NCBI GenBank assembly: GCA_002409625.1 | Contig: DHNY01000012.1 | Span: 93,759 to 157,758 of the forward strand | DNA from: Anaerolineaceae bacterium UBA5404 | Lineage (GTDB): Bacteria > Chloroflexota > Anaerolineae > Anaerolineales > Anaerolineaceae | Direction of reading: 5' to 3' | DNA: 64,000 bases | Shown: one piece after another, positions 26,096 through 35,349 of the stretch | Numbering within the stretch: position 1 is the stretch's first letter | Layout: every line of letters begins with the position of its first letter | Made by a program: the position numbers and the translations under genes | The notes under the pieces: model-generated | Databases searched by the model: none | The model's input: the letters and a program-made list of their open reading frames with translations, nothing else | Told to the model about the DNA's origin: nothing

Positions 26096-26122
26096 AAAAC
26101 TCTTGCCTTGAGCAGGAGTTTT
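26096..26122 (+). terminator. Rho-independent terminator after infA
   Basis: The stem AAAACTCTTGC/GCAGGAGTTTT has one G-T wobble and a 5-base loop, and is followed by TTTTGTTTTTT. It ends the rpsU-infA unit. Confidence 0.92.
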
Positions 26123-26158
26123 TTGTTTTTTCCATACAGCATGTATTAAAATGAACCT

Positions 26159-27160
26159 ATGTCATCCAATGACTTCATCCAAAACGCTACAATCCGCCGA
26201 ATGGACCCCACCCGGGATCTGAACGCGGTTGCCAACCTGATGGAAGCCGCCTTCGAGCTCAAAAAAGATCCAGAAGGGCATGTGATTATCGAAAATATGC
26301 GCCAGCACGCGCGCATGATCGCCGCGAACGATGCCACCCTATTGGATAAGCTAACGGTTAAGGCTTCGTGGTCTGACGGCTTCGTTTTTGAGGACCAGAA
26401 CAAAATTGTGGGCAACATCACCTTAATCCCACACATGGATGGCTTTAAGCGCGTGATTATGATTGCCAACGTCTCGGTGGATGATGCCTATCGCCGTAGG
26501 GGCATCGCGCGTGCGTTGACATTGCAGGCATTACAGCGTTGCCGAATGACCGGCGTGCGCGAGGTTTACCTGCAGGTAAGACATGACAACCAGGCAGCCA
26601 TCCAGCTTTACCTTGATTTAGGCTTTCGGCATCTGCATAGTGTGAACGTTTGGCGCTTGCGGCAAAGTGCCTCTGGATTGGATCAGCTTGGGCTAAACGC
26701 TCACGAGCTTGAAGACGGATACACGCTCAGGTACCGCCGTTTTGGAGACTGGCAAAAGCACAAAGCCTGGCTGGCTGAATGCTATCCTCAAAAAACCCGC
26801 TGGTATTCAGGCTTGGCTTTTAGGCAGCTTTCGCCATTGTGCTGGCTCAATCCCCTGGCGTGGTTGCAATTGATGCAAATGGAGCACTTTGCCTTGAGTC
26901 GGGACGGCGAGTTAGTGGGCGTTTTGGGTTTGCAATCCCGCGCGCCACAAGTGGATATGCTGTGGCTGGCACTGCCAGAGGATTTGGATGCAGCAGAAGA
27001 AAACAAGCGCGCAGCTTTGCTTTTACGCACCTTTGTAAGGGAACGCTGGAACCACGGCAAGGTAAACCTTGAATTTCCGATGGGTAGAGCAACTGCAGGC
27101 ATCCAAGAAGCCGGCTTTAAACTGGCACACGACCTGGACTGGATGGCATTAACGCTTTAG
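26159..27160 (+). CDS. GNAT-family N-acetyltransferase
   Basis: A 333-residue protein. The N-terminal half is a GNAT domain with motif A (IANVSVDDAYRRRGIARALTLQAL, acetyl-CoA pyrophosphate loop RRRGIA) and a strand-turn VYLQV.HDN.AA..LY..LGF. The C-terminal half looks like a second, degenerate GNAT fold and has no clear CoA loop. The acceptor substrate is unknown. There is no Shine-Dalgarno before the ATG; instead a -10-like TAAAAT lies 6 bases upstream with TTGTTT 18 bp before it. The mRNA may therefore be leaderless. Confidence 0.85.
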   Translation: MSSNDFIQNATIRRMDPTRDLNAVANLMEAAFELKKDPEGHVIIENMRQHARMIAANDATLLDKLTVKASWSDGFVFEDQNKIVGNITLIPHMDGFKRVIMIANVSVDDAYRRRGIARALTLQALQRCRMTGVREVYLQVRHDNQAAIQLYLDLGFRHLHSVNVWRLRQSASGLDQLGLNAHELEDGYTLRYRRFGDWQKHKAWLAECYPQKTRWYSGLAFRQLSPLCWLNPLAWLQLMQMEHFALSRDGELVGVLGLQSRAPQVDMLWLALPEDLDAAEENKRAALLLRTFVRERWNHGKVNLEFPMGRATAGIQEAGFKLAHDLDWMALTL

Positions 27161-27201
27161 GCTTTAGCTTTCGCGATTTTGATTAGGATTCTTTAAAGCA
27201 A

Positions 27202-27227
27202 AAACCAGCCATTTTGTCGGCTGGTTT
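27202..27227 (-). terminator. Terminator after the small acidic protein gene
   Basis: The stem AAACCAGCC/GGCTGGTTT with an 8-base loop is followed on the minus strand by TTGCTTT. It can also stop transcripts from the GNAT gene on the other strand. It closely resembles the hairpin at 23979-24009. Confidence 0.8.
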
Positions 27228-27247
27228 AATGATGCTTCAGACAATGC

Positions 27248-27439
27248 TTAGAGTTCTTCGTCAACGATGATTTCGAGCAGCTTTAAAACTTCGTTCCACT
27301 CTTCTTCAAAGAAGTGTAGGGTAACGTTGTTGAGCTCGAGGTGATAGGTGGTTTCGCCATCGGGTTCTTCGGCTTTCCAAGCCAAATAATTTTCAGTTTC
27401 AGCGATGGTTGTCGTCACAGGTTCTTGTGAGTGTTCCAT
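27248..27439 (-). CDS. Small acidic protein of unknown function
   Basis: A 63-residue, strongly acidic protein. It contains ENYLAWKAEEPDGETTYHLELNN-type beta strands and a helical, Leu/Glu-rich end (EEEWNEVLKLLEIIVDEEL). AAGGAG lies 6-7 bases before the ATG and a terminator follows. These signals and the protein-like composition support a real gene. No family was recognised. Confidence 0.7.
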   Translation of the reverse strand: MEHSQEPVTTTIAETENYLAWKAEEPDGETTYHLELNNVTLHFFEEEWNEVLKLLEIIVDEEL

Positions 27440-27508
27440 AATAGTCTCCTTATTTGTTTGTTCTTAATTATAGTCCCTGCCTTTGTTTAATGCACATAGA
27501 CAAGGTTT

Positions 27509-28867
27509 TTATTTTTTAACCTTTTTTTCTCGTTTGAATTTAGCAAACCAATTAACAAGCTTAGCCCATACTTTCTTTACCCAAGCCACTAAAGCCAAGC
27601 GGGGTTTTTCGGTCCATTTCCAAAATCGCTCGAACAATTTGCGTAAAGCCTTTATCAAGCCCACTTCTTTTGGCTTTTGGTAATACTCAATACCCTCCCA
27701 GGGGTCCTCGTCAAAAAGTTTGTGGATGAGATAGCGCAACAAAAGCTTCAAAATGGCATAAATCGGCGCGGCTAAAATGACACCCAACAACCCAAAGAGT
27801 TGCGCGCCTACCAAGGCAGAAATCAAAATAGCCGCTGGGTGCACATCCAAGGCGTTGCTCATCACCGTTGGCGTGACCACATTGTCCAAGACAAAATCGA
27901 TAATCAGGGCAATGCCCAAAACCAGGATGGCATAACCCAATGGCGCTAAACCAAAAGGTGTTGGGCGTTGCATCAAAGTGCCCACAAAGAAACCCACCCA
28001 GCCAATGCCAGCACCAAGGTAGGGAATAAAACGACCAAATCCGGCAATCACCGCCAGCAAGAAGAAATATGGCACACCCAACACACCCAACAAGCCTGAG
28101 TAAACCACAATCGCGATGATGACCACGATCATTGTGCCTCTTAGATAGGCATTAAAGTTGCCAACCACCTCTTTGCCCATGCGTTGGATATCATCATCAT
28201 AGGCATGATTTTTCAATGCCACAAATTGGCGTTTAGCCGTCCCAGACTCGGAGGTGATAAAAAACGACACCAAAATGGTAATAAAGAGGTTGAAAACAAA
28301 TCCACCCACCTGACCCAAAAGCTTGGGCACATTTTTGGTAACAGAGCTAATCACAGGTTGGATAAACCCTTCAATCCGCTCGGTCAGGAAGGCGGTGTCT
28401 AACTTGGGCAGCTTAAATGCCAGGGGACCTAGGGTAACCTTTTTGTCAGACCAGGATGCCAAAAAGTCGGTCACCACATTGATGTTTTCTTGTAATGAGT
28501 TAAACAAGCTGGTAATTTGTCCAGCCAGCCCTTTACCACCGCTTGCAACGCCCCAGATTAACAGCGTTAACAAAATGAGGTAAACAATGCCTGATACAAG
28601 TTTCCAGTTTAATTTGCTGTGTTTGGTAATCCAGCGCACAATAGGCTGAATCAAAAAGGAAATCAACAAGGCGGTGAGGAAAAGCTTAAGGTAATTATTG
28701 AAGCGAATGGCAAGCGCCAATGCCCCACCCAAAAGCGCAATTGCCACAAGCAGTTTCACCGGCCATGCCCATTTCGGCGATGCTGAGGGAGGCATTGTTT
28801 GATTTTCCTCTTCAATTAAGTCCATTGGAGGTTCAAATTCTTCGGTAGGTATTGTTTGATCACTCAT
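27509..28867 (-). CDS. AI-2E family (PerM-like) membrane permease
   Basis: A 452-residue protein with about eight membrane helices. The middle region has family strings such as PIVRWITKHSKLNWK, FNAYLRGTMIVVIIAIVVYSG, GFGRFIPYLGAGIGW, and NVVTPTVMSNALDVHPAAILISALVG. Both termini are charged extensions (Pro/Glu-rich N-terminus; Lys/Trp-rich C-terminus). The ATG at 28867 is chosen because AGGACGG lies 6 bases upstream. Members include the E. coli AI-2 exporter TqsA and Na+/H+ antiporters, so the substrate cannot be told from sequence. Confidence 0.88.
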   Translation of the reverse strand: MSDQTIPTEEFEPPMDLIEEENQTMPPSASPKWAWPVKLLVAIALLGGALALAIRFNNYLKLFLTALLISFLIQPIVRWITKHSKLNWKLVSGIVYLILLTLLIWGVASGGKGLAGQITSLFNSLQENINVVTDFLASWSDKKVTLGPLAFKLPKLDTAFLTERIEGFIQPVISSVTKNVPKLLGQVGGFVFNLFITILVSFFITSESGTAKRQFVALKNHAYDDDIQRMGKEVVGNFNAYLRGTMIVVIIAIVVYSGLLGVLGVPYFFLLAVIAGFGRFIPYLGAGIGWVGFFVGTLMQRPTPFGLAPLGYAILVLGIALIIDFVLDNVVTPTVMSNALDVHPAAILISALVGAQLFGLLGVILAAPIYAILKLLLRYLIHKLFDEDPWEGIEYYQKPKEVGLIKALRKLFERFWKWTEKPRLALVAWVKKVWAKLVNWFAKFKREKKVKK

Positions 28868-29013
28868 AGTTCCGTCCTGGTGGCACAATCCAATGACTGC
28901 CAAACATCAGGCAGCAAGCTTTTATCAAGTTAGCCTAATTTTATCAGAATACCACCAATAAGACCCGATTAGAGGGTAGAATCACCTTGAACAAAGAGCA
29001 AAAGGAGAAAGTT

Positions 29014-30168
29014 ATGGAATATCGAAGCTTTGGACAACAAGATTGGAAGGTTAGCGCGCTCGGTTTTGGCACGATGCGTTTCCCAATCCTGGATGGTGAC
29101 AGCAGCCGCATTGACGAAACAACCGCCATAAAAATGTTACGCGATGCGATTGATGCCGGTGTAAATTATGTTGACACCGCCTGGGGTTACCACCGCGAGC
29201 AAAGTGAGCCTTTTGTTGGCAGAGCGCTGGCAGATGGCTATCGCGAACGCGTAAAACTTGCCACCAAAATGCCTTCCTGGCTGGTTATGGTGCCCGAGGA
29301 CTTTGACAAATACTTCAACATCCAACTTGAACGCTTGCAAACAGACCATATCGATTGCTACCTTTTGCACACGCTTAACAAGCGCTACTGGGATAATTAC
29401 GTTCGCCTGGGTGTGTTTGATTGGCTGGAGCGTAAAAAAGATGAAGGGAAAATCCGCGCGGTGGGCTTCTCGTTTCATGATAAATACGAGGTTTTTGAAG
29501 AAATCATCAACGGTTACGCTCACTGGGACTTCTGCCAGATTCAATACAATTATGTGGACATCGAGGAACAAGCCGGTTTGAAAGGCTTAAAACTAGCCGC
29601 CGATAAAGGTTTGGCAGTGGTCATCATGGAACCCTTGCGTGGCGGTGGTCTGGCAAGCCCAACGCTCCCACCAACAGTGGCAGAGGTTTTCGCGCGCTCT
29701 AAACGACCATGGAGCCATGTGGAATGGGCTTTGCAATGGCTCTGGGATCAGCCTGAAGTCTCGGTGGTGCTATCTGGCATGTCTACCCCAGAACAAGTTG
29801 CCCAAAACTTACAGTTTGCCAGCCGTAGCGGGGTTGGACAACTGGATGATGAAGACCGACAGCTGATTATTGACGCGCACAAAGCGATGCGCGCGGTGAG
29901 TCCCATTCCTTGCACCAAATGCGAATACTGTTTGCCTTGCCCTCAGGGTGTGCGCATCCCGAGCATTTTCTCGGTTTACAATGACGCAATGATGTTCAAC
30001 CTGCAAGCCTACGGGCAACGCAATTATGGTTTTTCAATACCCGCGGATGGCAAAGCAGATCAGTGCGTTGAATGTGGCGCGTGTGAGGAGCTTTGCCCAC
30101 AGCAAATTGAGATTATCGAAGCCTTGAAAGTCGCCCACACCTATTTGACCGAGCCCATTCAGTCTTAA
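29014..30168 (+). CDS. Aldo/keto reductase fused to a C-terminal [4Fe-4S] ferredoxin domain
   Basis: A 384-residue protein. The N-terminal AKR barrel has the catalytic Asp and Tyr in VDTAWGYHREQSE, the Lys in KLATKMPSW and the His in DCYLLHTL. The C-terminal 90 residues carry two Cys clusters (PCTKCEYCLPCPQGV and CVECGACEELCPQQIEI), as in the ferredoxin-linked AKR group common in anaerobes. The ATG at 29014 has AAGGAG upstream. It probably reduces an aldehyde or ketone with electrons passed through the Fe-S clusters. The substrate is unknown. Confidence 0.9.
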   Translation: MEYRSFGQQDWKVSALGFGTMRFPILDGDSSRIDETTAIKMLRDAIDAGVNYVDTAWGYHREQSEPFVGRALADGYRERVKLATKMPSWLVMVPEDFDKYFNIQLERLQTDHIDCYLLHTLNKRYWDNYVRLGVFDWLERKKDEGKIRAVGFSFHDKYEVFEEIINGYAHWDFCQIQYNYVDIEEQAGLKGLKLAADKGLAVVIMEPLRGGGLASPTLPPTVAEVFARSKRPWSHVEWALQWLWDQPEVSVVLSGMSTPEQVAQNLQFASRSGVGQLDDEDRQLIIDAHKAMRAVSPIPCTKCEYCLPCPQGVRIPSIFSVYNDAMMFNLQAYGQRNYGFSIPADGKADQCVECGACEELCPQQIEIIEALKVAHTYLTEPIQS

Positions 30169-30174
30169 TACTTT

Positions 30175-30999
30175 ATGATGAACCAGGAAGAAAGCCCCAA
30201 ACAACACAAACCCAAAGCTGAAAAACTTTGGCTCATCGTCTTACTTGTTTTCGTCAGCTTTTTGCTTGGTTTATGGTTTTGGCTGACACCATCGGGATTC
30301 TGGGCTAAGTTAAACGCGGTGGGTTACAGTGTTTGCCACCAAATCAGCGAACGTTCATTTGTTCTTGGCGAACACCAATCGCCACTTTGCGCGCGCTGTG
30401 CGGGAATGTATCTGGGTGCTTTGGCAACGCTCATCGCCCATTTCATTTGGGGCAGACAGGGTAAATTCCCACGCTTATGGGTGATGGTATTGCTTGGCAT
30501 AGCTTTAGCGGCATTTGCTTTTGATGGGCTTAATTCCGCGGCAGAAAGCTTGCCTTTTATCCCCTCGTTCTACCAAACCACAAACCTGACCCGTTTAATC
30601 ACCGGTTTAGGCATGGGCTTACTAATCGGCTCAATCCTTTCACCCATCTTTATGCAAACCACCTGGGTGGATTGGATCGGTGCATCGGCTTATGACAAGT
30701 GGTACCGATTGCCCGTGCTTGTGCTGATTTTATGCGTACTGGGCTTCGCCATTTATAGCCAGGTTAAGCCACTCTTTTACATTTTCAATGGGCTTATGGC
30801 GCTGAGTGTGGTTCTTATTCTATGGCTCATCCACAGCACATTAGCCATTCTGCTCACCCGGCGCGCCAACCAGGCACAAAACTGGCGGGACCTTAAGCTC
30901 CCCGCGCTAATGGGTTTGGTGATGGTACTGCTGCAAATTGGGCTGATTAGCGCCTTGCGCTATTGGCTCACCGGCACTTGGTTGCCCATGAATCACTAG
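30175..30999 (+). CDS. DUF2085 family membrane protein
   Basis: A 274-residue membrane protein with about seven helices. The DUF2085 signature is present: VCHQISERSFVLGEHQSPLC followed by ARCAGMYLG, with His and Cys residues that could bind metal. It starts 6 bases after the aldo/keto reductase gene, without a strong ribosome-binding site, so it is probably translationally coupled. A second Met is one codon downstream. The function of the family is unknown. Confidence 0.85.
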   Translation: MMNQEESPKQHKPKAEKLWLIVLLVFVSFLLGLWFWLTPSGFWAKLNAVGYSVCHQISERSFVLGEHQSPLCARCAGMYLGALATLIAHFIWGRQGKFPRLWVMVLLGIALAAFAFDGLNSAAESLPFIPSFYQTTNLTRLITGLGMGLLIGSILSPIFMQTTWVDWIGASAYDKWYRLPVLVLILCVLGFAIYSQVKPLFYIFNGLMALSVVLILWLIHSTLAILLTRRANQAQNWRDLKLPALMGLVMVLLQIGLISALRYWLTGTWLPMNH

Positions 31000-31072
31000 A
31001 TTATCTACTGTCTCTCTAACAATTTGCGCCTATAATGAGACTGTATTAAAAGCTTTATTGAAAGGAAAGCAT

Positions 31073-31684
31073 ATGGGAGGAACACTTACTGGCATCTTGG
31101 GCGTTTTAGGCGCGTTTGGACTCTCCGCTTCGGCTGGTCTCAACGCCTATATACCCCTTTTAGTTGTTTCTTTGCTGGCAAAGTTCACCAACACCATCAC
31201 ACTGGCAGCGCCTTACAACGCGCTGGAAAGCTGGTGGACGATTGGCGTGTTGGCAGTGCTCTCGATTGTAGAAATTGTCGCTGACAAGATTCCCGCGGTT
31301 GACCATGTGAATGATGTTGTGCAAAGTTTTATCCGTCCAACAGCTGGCGCGATCCTTTTCGCGGCGAGTGCGAATGCCATCACCGATATCAGCCCGGTAC
31401 TCTCGCTGATATGTGGCTTGCTGGTTGCCGGCTCTGTTCACGCCACCAAGTCATTGGTTGTCAGACCCACGGTGACCGTTGCCACAGCAGGTGTAGGCGA
31501 CCCGGTGGTAAGCACCGCTGAAGACATTTTCGCGGTCATTGTATCTGTTTTATCTGTTTTGTTACCCATCGTAATGATAATCCTGGTCTTCCTGGTCATC
31601 TGGCTGATCGCCTGGGGCATTAGAAGACGCAATAAAAAGAAAGAAACATTAGCATTAAAGGAGACATATGAACAACGTTATTGA
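31073..31684 (+). CDS. DUF4126 family membrane protein
   Basis: A 203-residue membrane protein with five or six helices. The family pattern is visible: GTLTGILGVLGAFGLSASAGLNAYIPLL, ESWWTIGVLAVLSIVEIVADKIPAVDHVND, then RPTAGAILFAAS. The ATG at 31073 has AAAGGAAA correctly spaced. The C-terminus is a short basic tail (RRRNKKKETLALKE). It overlaps the following gene by 17 bases. Function unknown. Confidence 0.88.
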   Translation: MGGTLTGILGVLGAFGLSASAGLNAYIPLLVVSLLAKFTNTITLAAPYNALESWWTIGVLAVLSIVEIVADKIPAVDHVNDVVQSFIRPTAGAILFAASANAITDISPVLSLICGLLVAGSVHATKSLVVRPTVTVATAGVGDPVVSTAEDIFAVIVSVLSVLLPIVMIILVFLVIWLIAWGIRRRNKKKETLALKETYEQRY

Positions 31685-32162
31685 TGTAAACGCAACCCCG
31701 GTACAGGGACAAGACCCTAATCAGGGTCAAGCACAAGGCACACCTCAAACCCCACCGCCATATCAAGCGCCACAACCACCTTATCAAGCGCCGCCACCGC
31801 CACCACCTTATCAAGCGCCACCACCGCCACCACCTTATCAGGCGCCAAAAACTGAGCCCAACAACGGCTATTCCTTGTGGGCTGTAATCAGCTTGATTGC
31901 CGGAATTTTGAACTTCAAGTTCCCACCTTTTGGCGCTATCGCAGCACTGATTACAGGGTATGTGGCACGCAATGAGATCAAGAAGAGCAACGGCACCATG
32001 GGTGGCAGTGGCATGGCAACCGCCGGCATCGTGCTGGGCTGGGTTGGTATCGCCTTCTCGCTGATTGTAGGTGTTCTATTCGTTTTAGTTTTGATTGGTG
32101 TGATTGCCAGCGCGCCACTGCTTTGCGGATCAATTTCTGGCTGGCTGGGCACACTGCCCTAG
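31668..32162 (+). CDS. DUF4190-like protein with Pro/Tyr-rich N-terminal repeats
   Basis: A 164-residue protein. Residues about 28-62 contain four PPYQAP-type repeats. A DUF4190-like segment with two membrane helices follows (SLWAVISLIAGILNFKFPPFG..AALITGYVARNEIKKSNG..GSGMATAGIVLGWVG). AAAGGAG precedes the ATG, and it overlaps the DUF4126 gene, so both are co-expressed. Very similar PYQAP repeats precede an unrelated membrane domain at 61948-62409. Confidence 0.82.
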   Translation: MNNVIDVNATPVQGQDPNQGQAQGTPQTPPPYQAPQPPYQAPPPPPPYQAPPPPPPYQAPKTEPNNGYSLWAVISLIAGILNFKFPPFGAIAALITGYVARNEIKKSNGTMGGSGMATAGIVLGWVGIAFSLIVGVLFVLVLIGVIASAPLLCGSISGWLGTLP

Positions 32163-32187
32163 GCTGCATGTAGCCAAAACATAGTTT

Positions 32188-32673
32188 TTATAAACGCGCC
32201 AAGTCCGTTGTGAGCAGATCTGAAAGGGTTTGCCAGCAGATGCGGCGCGTTTTTGCGTCTAAATCCAAGGCGGCAAATTCGTCCTGGTCCAGGATAAAGC
32301 GTGAGCCGTCGGGCAAGATGACTAAATCCAGAGCCAAGTCTTCCCAATTGATTTGAATGTCGCTAAAAACAGCCGGGTGGCATATGTTGAAATAGAGCAA
32401 TTTCAAAGTATTGCTGTCGCCAGCATACATTTTAAAAAAGTTGTACCAGCGGTCGCTATAATAGGTTTCAATCCACTTATCTCCGACCTCAATCGGAACA
32501 CCAGCGATAGTTCCTGGTTTGCCGCTAAAATAAGCTTTGAGTTTTCGCATCGTGGGCGTTTCTTCAAGCAATTGTCCTTGCCAGTCATAGCTCATATCCT
32601 TGCCCGCATGAAACTTGATGACCCGCATTGCCCTCTGCGTCTCCGAGCCTGTCCCGTTCAGTTCTTGAGGCAT
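32188..32673 (-). CDS. DUF402 family protein (FomD-like fold), thiamine operon member
   Basis: A 161-residue DUF402 protein. The family core shows WYNFFKMY, LYFNICHPAVF, WEDLALDLVILPDG and LDQDEFAAL, with the conserved acidic residues (DLALDL and LDQDEF) that coordinate divalent metal in characterised nucleoside di/triphosphatases. The start at 32673 has GAGGAG upstream and overlaps thiQ by 16 bases. It is thus the last gene of a TPP-riboswitch operon. A phosphohydrolase acting on thiamine phosphates would fit, but this is inference. Confidence 0.82.
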   Translation of the reverse strand: MPQELNGTGSETQRAMRVIKFHAGKDMSYDWQGQLLEETPTMRKLKAYFSGKPGTIAGVPIEVGDKWIETYYSDRWYNFFKMYAGDSNTLKLLYFNICHPAVFSDIQINWEDLALDLVILPDGSRFILDQDEFAALDLDAKTRRICWQTLSDLLTTDLARL

Positions 32674-33626
32674 TGGGTTTTCTCCTCAGTCCAATAAACG
32701 CTTGCCTCTTGATCAGGCAAACATTGCTGATCTGTTTCCAGCAGCAAAATCTGCTCTTCTGGGGTTTTGAGCTTGAGCTGATAGCTTTCGCCCATGTACA
32801 CGCAATCCAGTATTTCGCCTTTAAACTGAAAACGGGTTGCTTGTGGGCTCTCGCCAAGATGTCCGTCATGAGGACGCAAAAGCCAGCTATTGCTTGGATC
32901 CTGCTCATCTTCAACCAGATTGCCCAGACCCAAAAATTGTGCCACCCAGGCATCGGCGGGATTCTCGAACAGCTCTTGTGGGCTACCCTCTTGCACAACT
33001 AGCCCGTGGTTCAAAATGACCAAGCGATCTGCCAAGCCAAAAGCCTCCTGGCGATCATGGGTTACATAGATGACCGGCTTGTGGCTTTCGCGCAGCATAT
33101 AACGCAATTCATTGGTCAGCTGATTGCGCAAATTGTGGTCAAGCGCGCCCAGAGGCTCATCCAGCATTAGAAGGCGCGGGTTAGGCGCCAGCGCGCGCGC
33201 TAATGCGACGCGTTGCTGTTCGCCACCAGAGAGTTCGGTTACCGGGCGATTGGCAAAACTTTCCATGCGAATCGACTGCAAACGCTGGCTGACGATTGCG
33301 TCAATTTCATCAGCGGGTCGCTTTTGGGTTCGCAAACCAAAGGCGACATTTTCATAAACCGTGCGATGCGGAAACAAGGCGTAATCCTGAAACATCAAGC
33401 CAAAACCGCGCTTGTGCGGTGGCGTGTGCGCCAGATCTTCGCCTTGCCAATACACAGCGCCAGATTCGGCGTCTTCCAATCCGGCGATAATGCGCAAAAG
33501 CGTACTCTTACCACTACCAGACGCACCCAAAAGGCAAATGATTTCACCTGCTTGCAAATCAAAGCTTACCCCATTCAGCAAAGGTTTACCCTCATAGCTT
33601 TTGTAAATATCACGCACACTTAACAT
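32658..33626 (-). CDS. thiQ: Thiamine ABC transporter ATP-binding protein, ThiQ-like
   Basis: A 322-residue ABC ATPase. Walker A is GASGSGKST (about 34-42), the signature is LSGGEQQR, Walker B is LLMLDEPLGALD and the switch His is in YVTHDRQEAF. About 100 C-terminal residues form a TOBE-like regulatory domain, longer than E. coli ThiQ and more like the Fe/spermidine ATPases. Assignment to thiamine rests on its place behind thiN-thiB-thiP and the TPP riboswitch. Its ATG overlaps the thiP stop by one base. Confidence 0.85.
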   Translation of the reverse strand: MLSVRDIYKSYEGKPLLNGVSFDLQAGEIICLLGASGSGKSTLLRIIAGLEDAESGAVYWQGEDLAHTPPHKRGFGLMFQDYALFPHRTVYENVAFGLRTQKRPADEIDAIVSQRLQSIRMESFANRPVTELSGGEQQRVALARALAPNPRLLMLDEPLGALDHNLRNQLTNELRYMLRESHKPVIYVTHDRQEAFGLADRLVILNHGLVVQEGSPQELFENPADAWVAQFLGLGNLVEDEQDPSNSWLLRPHDGHLGESPQATRFQFKGEILDCVYMGESYQLKLKTPEEQILLLETDQQCLPDQEASVYWTEEKTQCLKN

Positions 33627-35317
33627 CAGAACATTTCCTCACCGGGCAATCTTAGATGCTCAATCAGCAAACTGCCCAAAACACAAACCAACATCAGCAA
33701 ACTGGACATTGCCAGGGCTTGACCATAGTTTAGCGCACCTGGCTGTGAAATGTAACGATAAATCGCCACCGGGATAGTGGGCATGGCAACATTGCTCAAA
33801 AAGCTGGATGCACCAAATTCGCCCAATGAAATCGTAAACGAGAACAACAAACTCACCGCAATGGCTCTAAACAGAATGGGTAAATCCACTTCCCTAAAAA
33901 CCCGCAAAGGGTTGGCACCCATATTCTTTGCCGCCAGACGCAAGTTCTCTGGAATGCCACGCAAAGCAGGCAAGATGGTTCGGGTGACCAACGGGAGCGC
34001 CACCAAAGCGTGCGCGATGGGAATGAGCGCCTGAAAGCGTCCTTGGGTGAGCAAACTGCTGCCAAAGACAATTAAAAAGCCCAAACCCAAGGTAACCGAG
34101 CTTGCGCCCAAGGGTAACATGAAGAGCGGCTCCAAAAAACGACCCGACGCGCCGGAATAATGAATGGCATAAGCCGCCAACAAGCCTAATACCGTGGCGA
34201 GCAACATGGTGATTGAGGCGTAGCTTATCGAATTTCGTATGGCAGCAATAGGTGGCACATAAAATAGTGACCCTTCGCGGTTGAAAAAGAGCTCGCGGTA
34301 ATAACGCAGCGTGAAACCGGTCTGCAATTCGCCTCTTTCACCTCTGGCGGCTTCAAATGTAAAAAAGGAGCGCGTGACCAGGCTTAAAACAGGCGTTACC
34401 ATCAACAAAAGCAATGTGACAATCATGAAAATGACGAATGCTTTTTCCCATGCGTTTTTAGCTTTGCGCAATCCAGAGCGTTCAGAGGCGATTGCCGCCT
34501 TGCCATAACGAGGTTGATTGGTGCGATTGATCAAAGCACTCAATAAAAGCGTAAATATGAGCTGGATGATGGAAAGCAAGCCTGCCACAGGCAAATTGAA
34601 CCTGCTCATAGCCTGGTTGTAGATTTCAACCTCTAAAGTGCTAAACTGAGGACCACCCAACATCAGCACCACACCAAAGCTGGTGAAATCGAACAAAAAG
34701 ACCATTAGGGTTGCGCTCAAAATAGAAGGCATTAAAAGGGGCAAGGTAACTTCTTTAAAAGCTTTCCATGGCGAAGCGCCCAAACTTTGCGCCGCAGCCG
34801 GCAGGTTTTGGTTGAGTCGGGCTAAACTTGAGCCAACCATACGAATGATGATCGAGGTATTGTAAAACACATGCGCCAGCAAAATCGCGCCCATGCTGTT
34901 GAGCACCCGTAAAGGCGGCGAACTAAGATCGAACAAGGACATCAATCCCAGGTTTAGCCACCCGCGCGAACCCAAAAGGGTGTTAAAGGCGGTTGCCACA
35001 ACCACAGTGGGCAAAATAAAGGGAATGATGGTCATGGTTCGCAGGATTTTACGTCCTTTAAACTGAAATCGCGCAAAAAGCCAGGCTGCAGGCAAGCCTA
35101 AAATAAGGGTAAGCAGGGTGGAAAGTGTGGCTTGGTAAAGCGTAAAACCAAGCGGCTTGCTGACTTGTGTCCAGCGGAAAAGTTGCCAGCCTTGTCTAAA
35201 ACGCTCTGAAAAAACCAAGCGGAAGATGGCTACCAAGGGCTGATAGAAAAACACCGCCAAAAATGCCAGTGGGATCGCCCATAGCAAAACAACTTGCCAG
35301 CTTGGTCTTTTCTGCAT
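33626..35317 (-). CDS. thiP: Thiamine ABC transporter permease, ThiP-like (fused double permease)
   Basis: A 563-residue protein with about 12 membrane helices, made of two permease halves. Each half has an EAA loop: AAQSLGASPWKAFKEVTLP and AAKNMGANPLRVFREVDLP. This fused form is typical of ThiP and of FbpB-type iron permeases. The operon context (thiN, thiB, riboswitch) decides for thiamine. It lies between thiB (32-base gap) and thiQ (1-base overlap). Confidence 0.87.
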   Translation of the reverse strand: MQKRPSWQVVLLWAIPLAFLAVFFYQPLVAIFRLVFSERFRQGWQLFRWTQVSKPLGFTLYQATLSTLLTLILGLPAAWLFARFQFKGRKILRTMTIIPFILPTVVVATAFNTLLGSRGWLNLGLMSLFDLSSPPLRVLNSMGAILLAHVFYNTSIIIRMVGSSLARLNQNLPAAAQSLGASPWKAFKEVTLPLLMPSILSATLMVFLFDFTSFGVVLMLGGPQFSTLEVEIYNQAMSRFNLPVAGLLSIIQLIFTLLLSALINRTNQPRYGKAAIASERSGLRKAKNAWEKAFVIFMIVTLLLLMVTPVLSLVTRSFFTFEAARGERGELQTGFTLRYYRELFFNREGSLFYVPPIAAIRNSISYASITMLLATVLGLLAAYAIHYSGASGRFLEPLFMLPLGASSVTLGLGFLIVFGSSLLTQGRFQALIPIAHALVALPLVTRTILPALRGIPENLRLAAKNMGANPLRVFREVDLPILFRAIAVSLLFSFTISLGEFGASSFLSNVAMPTIPVAIYRYISQPGALNYGQALAMSSLLMLVCVLGSLLIEHLRLPGEEMF

Positions 35318-35349
35318 CTCTTTTCCGTGTCTCGTTTCTTAAACGTTGG

